Assembly: GCA_964370855.1 (NCBI GenBank) | Contig: CAYJMF010000162.1 | Coordinates: forward strand, 1-8,420 | Reading direction: 5' to 3' | From: JAKLKS01 sp964370855 | GTDB lineage: Bacteria; Planctomycetota; JAJSAM01; JAKLKS01 | Length of the DNA: 8,420 bases | Part shown: piece after piece, positions 4,880-8,420 of the stretch | Layout: each line of letters begins with the position of its first letter | Numbering within the stretch: position 1 is the stretch's first letter | Made by a program: the position numbers and the translations under genes | Notes under the pieces: generated by a model | Told to the model about the DNA's origin: nothing | Database searches by the model: none | Seen by the model: the letters and a program-made list of their open reading frames with translations, nothing else

Positions 4880-7282
4880 GTGAGCGGCAGCGTCGAGAAG
4901 AAGCCGGCGAAGGCCTACGACCCCGACTCGATCCAGGTACTCGAGGGGCTGGAGGCCGTCCGCAAGCGTCCCGGGATGTACATCGGGGACACGGCGCTCC
5001 GCGGTCTCCACCACCTCGTGTGGGAGATCGTGGACAACTCCGTGGACGAGGCCCTGGCGGGCGTGTGCACGGAGATCTCCGTCCACATCGGCGAGGACAA
5101 CTCCGTCACCGTCACGGACAACGGCCGCGGGATGCCCGTCGGGAAGCACACGAAGACGGGCAAGGAGGCCCTGGAGGTCGTCCTCACCACGCTCCACGCC
5201 GGGGGGAAGTTCGACCACGATTCCTACAAGGTCTCCGGCGGGCTCCACGGGGTCGGGGCCTCCGTCGTGAACGCGCTCTCCGAGTGGTTCCGCGTCGAGG
5301 TGCACCGGGACGGGAAGTCCTGGGAGATGGAGTTCGTGAACGGCGGCAAGGTGAAGGCCCCCGTGCGCATGATGGGGCCCTCGGATCGCAGGGGCACCAC
5401 CGTGTCCTTCCTCCCCGACCGTTCCATCTTCGAGGAGACCGTCTTCCACCAGGACACCCTGTCGAAGCGCCTCCGCGAACTGGCCTTCCTGAACAAGGGC
5501 CTGCGGATCCGGCTCTCGAGCGACAGGGACGGGAGCGAGGAGACCTTCCACTACGAGGGGGGCATCCGGGAGTTCGTGGCCCACCTGAACGCGAGCCGGG
5601 AGCCCGTGCACCCGGAGATCCTCCACCTCGAGCGCGAGGTGGACGGCCACCAGCTGGAGATCGCCTTCCAGTACAACGACGGCTACACGGAGTCCCTCTT
5701 CTCCTTCGTCAACAACATCAACACCATCGAGGGCGGGACCCACCTCGCCGGGTTCCGCGCCGGCCTGACCCGCACCATGAACCAGTACGCGCGGACGCGC
5801 ACGGGCATCAAGGAGGACGATCTCCCCGAGGGCGAGGACTACCGGGAGGGCCTCACGGCGGTGGTGGCCGTGAAGGTCCCGGACCCGAAGTTCGAGGGGC
5901 AGACGAAGACCAAGCTCGGCAACCGCGAGGTGCAGTCCTACGTCGAGACCATGCTGGGGGAGATGCTCGGCTCCTACCTCGAGGAGAACCCGGCCACGGC
6001 CAAGCGCATCCTGGACAAGGCCGTCACGGCCTCCCGGGCGCGGGAGGCCGCGCGCAAGCAGAGGGACCTCGTGCGCCGGAAGGGGGCGCTCCTCGGGGGC
6101 GGCCTCCCGGGGAAGCTGTCGGACTGCTCGAGCGGCGACCCGAAGGAGTCGGAGGTCTTCCTGGTGGAGGGGGACAGCGCCGGCGGCACCGCCAAGCAGG
6201 GCCGCGACCGGCGCTTCCAGGCCATCCTCCCCCTGCGCGGGAAGATCCTCAACGTCGAGAAGGCGCGGCTCGACCAGATGCTGAAGCACGAGGAGATCCA
6301 GACGATCATCCAGGCCCTGGGCACGGGGATCGGGGACGACTTCGACCTCGCCAAGCTGCGCTACCACAAGATCATCGTGATGTGCGACGCCGACGTGGAC
6401 GGGAGCCACATCCGGACCCTGCTCCTCACCTTCCTCTACCGGCAGATGCCGCTCCTCGTGTCCAACGGCCACGTCTACGTGGCGCAGCCGCCCCTCTTCC
6501 GGGTGCGCCGCGGGAAGCGGGAGGAGTACATCCACAGCGACCGGGAGATGAAGGAGGTCCTCCTGCGCCTCGGCGCCGAGTCCGTTTCCGTGTCCGAAGT
6601 CGCCACGGGCCGGGAGATCTCCGGCGAGGGGATGAAGGACTTCCTGGAGACCCTCACCACCCTCGAACTCCTCGCCGCCGCCCTCCGCCGCCGGGGGGTC
6701 CCGCCGGACCAGTACTTCGCGTCGCGCACGGGGCAGGGGGGGATGCCGGCCCACGCCATCGTCAGCGCCGGCCGGGCGTTCTTCGGGGCCACGGCGGAGG
6801 AGGCGCGGGCGCGGTCCGAGGCCGAGGGGGGGGCGGGGGTCGCCGCGCACGCGGCGGAGATCCGCGAGGCCCGGGGAGTGGATCGCGCCTCGGAGCGGCT
6901 CCGGGCCGTCGGGTTCCGCCTCGAGGACTACTGCGCGCCCCCGGCGTCCGCCCCCGGCGAGGATCCGAAGGTCCGCTTCCACGTGAAGGGCCCCGGCGGG
7001 GAGCCCGCGCCGGCCTCCTGCCTGCAGGAGGTCCTCGCCCAGGTGCGCGCCGCCGGGAGCCGCGGCATCGACGTCCAGCGGTACAAGGGCCTCGGCGAAA
7101 TGATGGCGGAGCAGCTGCGGGACACCACCATGGACATCAAGAGCCGGCGCCTCCTCAGGGTCCAGGTGGAGGACGTCGTCAGGGCCGACGAGATGTTCTC
7201 CGTGCTCATGGGAGAGAAGGTGGAGCCCCGGCGCGAGTTCATCGAGCGGCACGCCCTGGAGGTGGAGGAACTGGACGTCTGA
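4880..7282 (+). CDS. gyrB: DNA gyrase subunit B
   Basis: The 800-residue ATPase subunit works with GyrA to introduce negative supercoils. The GHKL ATPase domain shows E49 and N53 in EIVDNSVDEAL (equivalent to E. coli E42 and N46), D80 in TVTDNGRGM, and the lid glycines GGLHGVG (120-126). The transducer domain follows to about residue 400. The TOPRIM metal site is formed by EGDSAGG (E430) and DADVDGSH (D503, D505, D507). The tail has QRYKGLGEM (about 733-741) and the ending VEPRREFIERHALEVEELDV. The length close to E. coli GyrB (804) is explained by an insert of roughly 170 residues (about 555-725) between the TOPRIM half and the tail. I chose GTG at 4880 because GGGAGG (4868-4873) is six bases upstream; GTG at 4874, overlapping the dciA stop, would add two residues. 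GyrB rather than ParE is favoured by the intact RYKGLGEM tail region, the insert and the dnaN linkage. It is probably cotranscribed with dnaN and dciA. Confidence 0.97.
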   Translation: MSGSVEKKPAKAYDPDSIQVLEGLEAVRKRPGMYIGDTALRGLHHLVWEIVDNSVDEALAGVCTEISVHIGEDNSVTVTDNGRGMPVGKHTKTGKEALEVVLTTLHAGGKFDHDSYKVSGGLHGVGASVVNALSEWFRVEVHRDGKSWEMEFVNGGKVKAPVRMMGPSDRRGTTVSFLPDRSIFEETVFHQDTLSKRLRELAFLNKGLRIRLSSDRDGSEETFHYEGGIREFVAHLNASREPVHPEILHLEREVDGHQLEIAFQYNDGYTESLFSFVNNINTIEGGTHLAGFRAGLTRTMNQYARTRTGIKEDDLPEGEDYREGLTAVVAVKVPDPKFEGQTKTKLGNREVQSYVETMLGEMLGSYLEENPATAKRILDKAVTASRAREAARKQRDLVRRKGALLGGGLPGKLSDCSSGDPKESEVFLVEGDSAGGTAKQGRDRRFQAILPLRGKILNVEKARLDQMLKHEEIQTIIQALGTGIGDDFDLAKLRYHKIIVMCDADVDGSHIRTLLLTFLYRQMPLLVSNGHVYVAQPPLFRVRRGKREEYIHSDREMKEVLLRLGAESVSVSEVATGREISGEGMKDFLETLTTLELLAAALRRRGVPPDQYFASRTGQGGMPAHAIVSAGRAFFGATAEEARARSEAEGGAGVAAHAAEIREARGVDRASERLRAVGFRLEDYCAPPASAPGEDPKVRFHVKGPGGEPAPASCLQEVLAQVRAAGSRGIDVQRYKGLGEMMAEQLRDTTMDIKSRRLLRVQVEDVVRADEMFSVLMGEKVEPRREFIERHALEVEELDV

Positions 7283-7329
7283 GCCTCTCCGGTCACGGCG
7301 TCCCGGGGCGCGCCGGACCCATTCGGTGC

Positions 7330-7358
7330 TTGTCCGGGGGGAGGCCGGGATTTAGCAT
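7330..7358 (+). promoter_or_regulatory. Possible promoter for the MshEN gene
   Basis: In the 115-base spacer after gyrB, TTGTCC (7330-7335) and TAGCAT (7353-7358) are 17 bases apart, each matching 4 of 6 consensus positions. The start codon follows 39 bases later. No clear terminator separates gyrB from this point, so read-through from gyrB is equally possible. Confidence 0.3.
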
Positions 7359-7397
7359 CCGCGGGACGGCACTCGCCGCAGGGCACGGGAGACCGCG

Positions 7398-8030
7398 TTG
7401 GCCATCGACCGCCGCACGACCGGGAAGAAGCTCGCGGACGTCCTCGTCGACGAGGGCATCCTCACCAAGGCCCAGGTCGGCGAGGCCTCCAAGTACCTGA
7501 GGCAGCCCGAGGACCCCCTCGGTCCCCACCTCATCCGGTGCAACTTCATCACCCCCTGGGACCTGGCCAAGGCCGTCTGCGTCCACTTCTCCCTCCCCTT
7601 CTTCGATCTCACCGGGTTCAAGGCCAAGAAGGACGTGGACGGGCTCCTCGACCCGGCCTTCCTCCACGGGTACGGCATCCTCCCCATCGACAAGTTCGGG
7701 AAGATCATCACCCTCGCGGTGTGCGAGTCCCTCTCCGCCAACGTGCTCCAGGCCATCGTCGACAAGACCCAGCTCTCGCCCTACATGTACGTCGCCCCCT
7801 ACGACAAGATCCGCGGGAAGCTGGAGGAGATCGTCCCCTACGAGGCCCCCGGCGCCGAGCCCGCGGCGGCCGCCTCCGCGGCCGCTCCCGGGAAGACGGG
7901 CGGGGACGACTCGGACTGGATGTCCATCTTCGAGGAGGCGGAGAAGAAGATGGCCACGGGGGACGAGAAGCTCGAACTCACCCCGGGCAGCGAGTCCCCC
8001 GACGAGGACGACAAGGACGAGGGCGCCTAG
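7398..8030 (+). CDS. Stand-alone MshEN / T2SSE N-terminal domain protein
   Basis: This 210-residue protein resembles the N-terminal domain of type II secretion and type IV pilus assembly ATPases (PF05157, called MshEN in some c-di-GMP-binding members). Helices carry KKLADVLVDEGILTKAQVGE (about 10-29) and DPLGPHLIRCNFITPWDLAK (about 39-58), followed by the SLPFFDLTGF strand and a second alpha/beta part to about residue 146. No Walker motifs or ATPase domain follow. Instead there is an Ala/Pro linker (about 150-172), a possible amphipathic helix DWMSIFEEAEKKM, and a very acidic tail ending in SPDEDDKDEGA. The usual RLG of the first c-di-GMP motif is not preserved, while the second LGxxL is, so ligand binding is uncertain. 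Start: TTG at 7398 with GGGAG (7387-7391) six bases upstream; no ATG lies within the conserved part. There is no signal peptide or membrane segment, so it is cytoplasmic. It may be an adaptor for a pilus or secretion ATPase or a c-di-GMP effector; its function is unknown. Confidence 0.8.
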   Translation: MAIDRRTTGKKLADVLVDEGILTKAQVGEASKYLRQPEDPLGPHLIRCNFITPWDLAKAVCVHFSLPFFDLTGFKAKKDVDGLLDPAFLHGYGILPIDKFGKIITLAVCESLSANVLQAIVDKTQLSPYMYVAPYDKIRGKLEEIVPYEAPGAEPAAAASAAAPGKTGGDDSDWMSIFEEAEKKMATGDEKLELTPGSESPDEDDKDEGA

Positions 8031-8272
8031 GCGGCCGGTCCGCCCCTGGAGGCGGGACCGCCCTTCCCCGTCTCGTCGATCCCGGTTTCCTCGATCTCGC
8101 GCCGGAGGTCCGCCTGCGCCTCGCGCAGCGGGCGGGCCGAATCCGACAGCCCCTGCTTGAGTTCCGCCACGGAGCGGCCGAGGCCGCGGGCGACCTCGGG
8201 AAGCCTCTTCCCGAAGAGGAGGAGGGCCACGACCATGATGAGGATGATCTCGCCGGATCCCACGTCGAACAT
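8027..8272 (-). CDS. tatA: Twin-arginine translocase subunit TatA
   Basis: The 81-residue membrane protein forms the pore-like component of the Tat pathway, which exports folded proteins. The N-terminal MFDVGSGEIILIMVVALLLF is the short transmembrane helix (about 6-20), followed by the F20-G21 hinge at the same place as in E. coli TatA, and the amphipathic helix KRLPEVARGLGRSVAELKQG (22-41). A charged, poorly conserved tail ends it. Glutamate at position 8 is where E. coli TatB has Glu and TatA has Gln, but the FGKRLPE hinge without Pro after Gly and the short length favour TatA. The ATG at 8272 is chosen because the family begins exactly there; the 44 extra codons upstream are Arg/Pro-rich and not Tat-like. 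A GGAG lies only two bases before the start, so the ribosome binding site is weak. Its TAG stop lies within a CTAG shared with the stop of the convergent MshEN gene. No tatC is in view. Confidence 0.93.
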   Translation of the reverse strand: MFDVGSGEIILIMVVALLLFGKRLPEVARGLGRSVAELKQGLSDSARPLREAQADLRREIEETGIDETGKGGPASRGGPAA

Positions 8273-8420
8273 GGCTCCATCGTAACGCCGCCGCGGGAGG
8301 CGGGGGGCCGGGGATTCCCGGGGAGGGGGAGCAGGGGTCCTCGCTGTTTCGTGTGTATTGTCCCCGGCGTTGCGCGCCTTCCATGAGGAGGCCCTCCCCG
8401 CCAAGCGAGTTCCGTTGGTT

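Noticed and set aside
4466..7252. A 928-codon open frame on the minus strand opposite gyrB
   Set aside because: It is a mirror of gyrB produced by high GC and strong third-position bias. Its translation is low-complexity (rich in Leu, Val, Gly, Arg, His) with no recognisable domain, while the plus strand encodes a complete gyrase B.
7288..7317. TCCGG/CCGGA and GGCG/CGCC inverted repeats after gyrB as a terminator
   Set aside because: The pairings are short, compete with each other and lack a T-run; such matches are common by chance in this base composition.
5020..7500. An 826-codon plus-strand open frame overlapping gyrB in another frame
   Set aside because: The translation is Arg/Gly/Pro-rich noise typical of a shifted frame in GC-rich coding DNA.
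8383..8420. ATG at 8383 opening a plus-strand frame to the window edge
   Set aside because: Only 12 full codons are visible, with no ribosome binding site or recognisable motif, so a gene start cannot be supported.
1..8420. CRISPR array, insertion sequence, tRNA or rRNA gene, phage or defence system
   Set aside because: No regularly spaced repeats, transposase motifs, cloverleaf-like or rRNA-like sequences were seen on either strand by reading.

Overview
This window is a very GC-rich (about 70% or more, judged by eye) bacterial chromosome segment centred on the replication-initiation gene cluster. The plus strand carries a NifS/IscS-type cysteine desulfurase, dnaA, a 448-base spacer, dnaN, a DUF721 gene (dciA) and gyrB, then a small protein with the N-terminal domain of type II secretion/type IV pilus ATPases (MshEN/T2SSE_N). 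A convergent tatA lies on the minus strand at the right end. All genes look intact; there are no insertion sequences, CRISPR arrays, tRNA/rRNA genes or phage genes.

The organism is not identifiable with certainty. The DnaA wording (SSDS at sensor I, the VSRFKWGLV box VII stretch, RTQEEFFHTFN after Walker B) and the GyrB wording resemble what I remember of Planctomycetota/PVC proteins. An uncultured or environmental high-GC planctomycete-like bacterium is therefore my best guess. This is inference from remembered family patterns, not a search.

Layout: 56-1228 is the cysteine desulfurase. 1229-1463 is a spacer with a strong imperfect hairpin and a good sigma-70-like promoter. 1464-2903 is dnaA. 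2904-3351 is a non-coding spacer with a 12-bp tandem repeat and five diverged DnaA-box-like sites, making it a candidate oriC and/or DnaA-autoregulated dnaN promoter region. 3352-7282 is a tightly packed dnaN-dciA-gyrB unit: the first junction overlaps by four bases and the second has a two-base gap (or a four-base overlap if the other GTG is used). 7283-7397 is a short spacer with a possible promoter. 7398-8030 is the stand-alone MshEN gene, whose stop codon shares a CTAG with the stop of tatA (8027-8272, minus). 8273-8420 holds nothing I can support as a gene.

Together the central genes supply the initiator (DnaA), the sliding clamp (DnaN), the likely replicative-helicase loader (DciA) and the B subunit of gyrase. 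recF, which often sits between dnaN and the DUF721 gene or gyrB, is absent here. The flanking genes (sulfur mobilisation, MshEN protein, Tat export) are not functionally tied to replication as far as the sequence shows. I see no clearly new biological system; the most interesting items are the candidate origin spacer, the recF-less dnaN-dciA-gyrB packing and the orphan MshEN protein.
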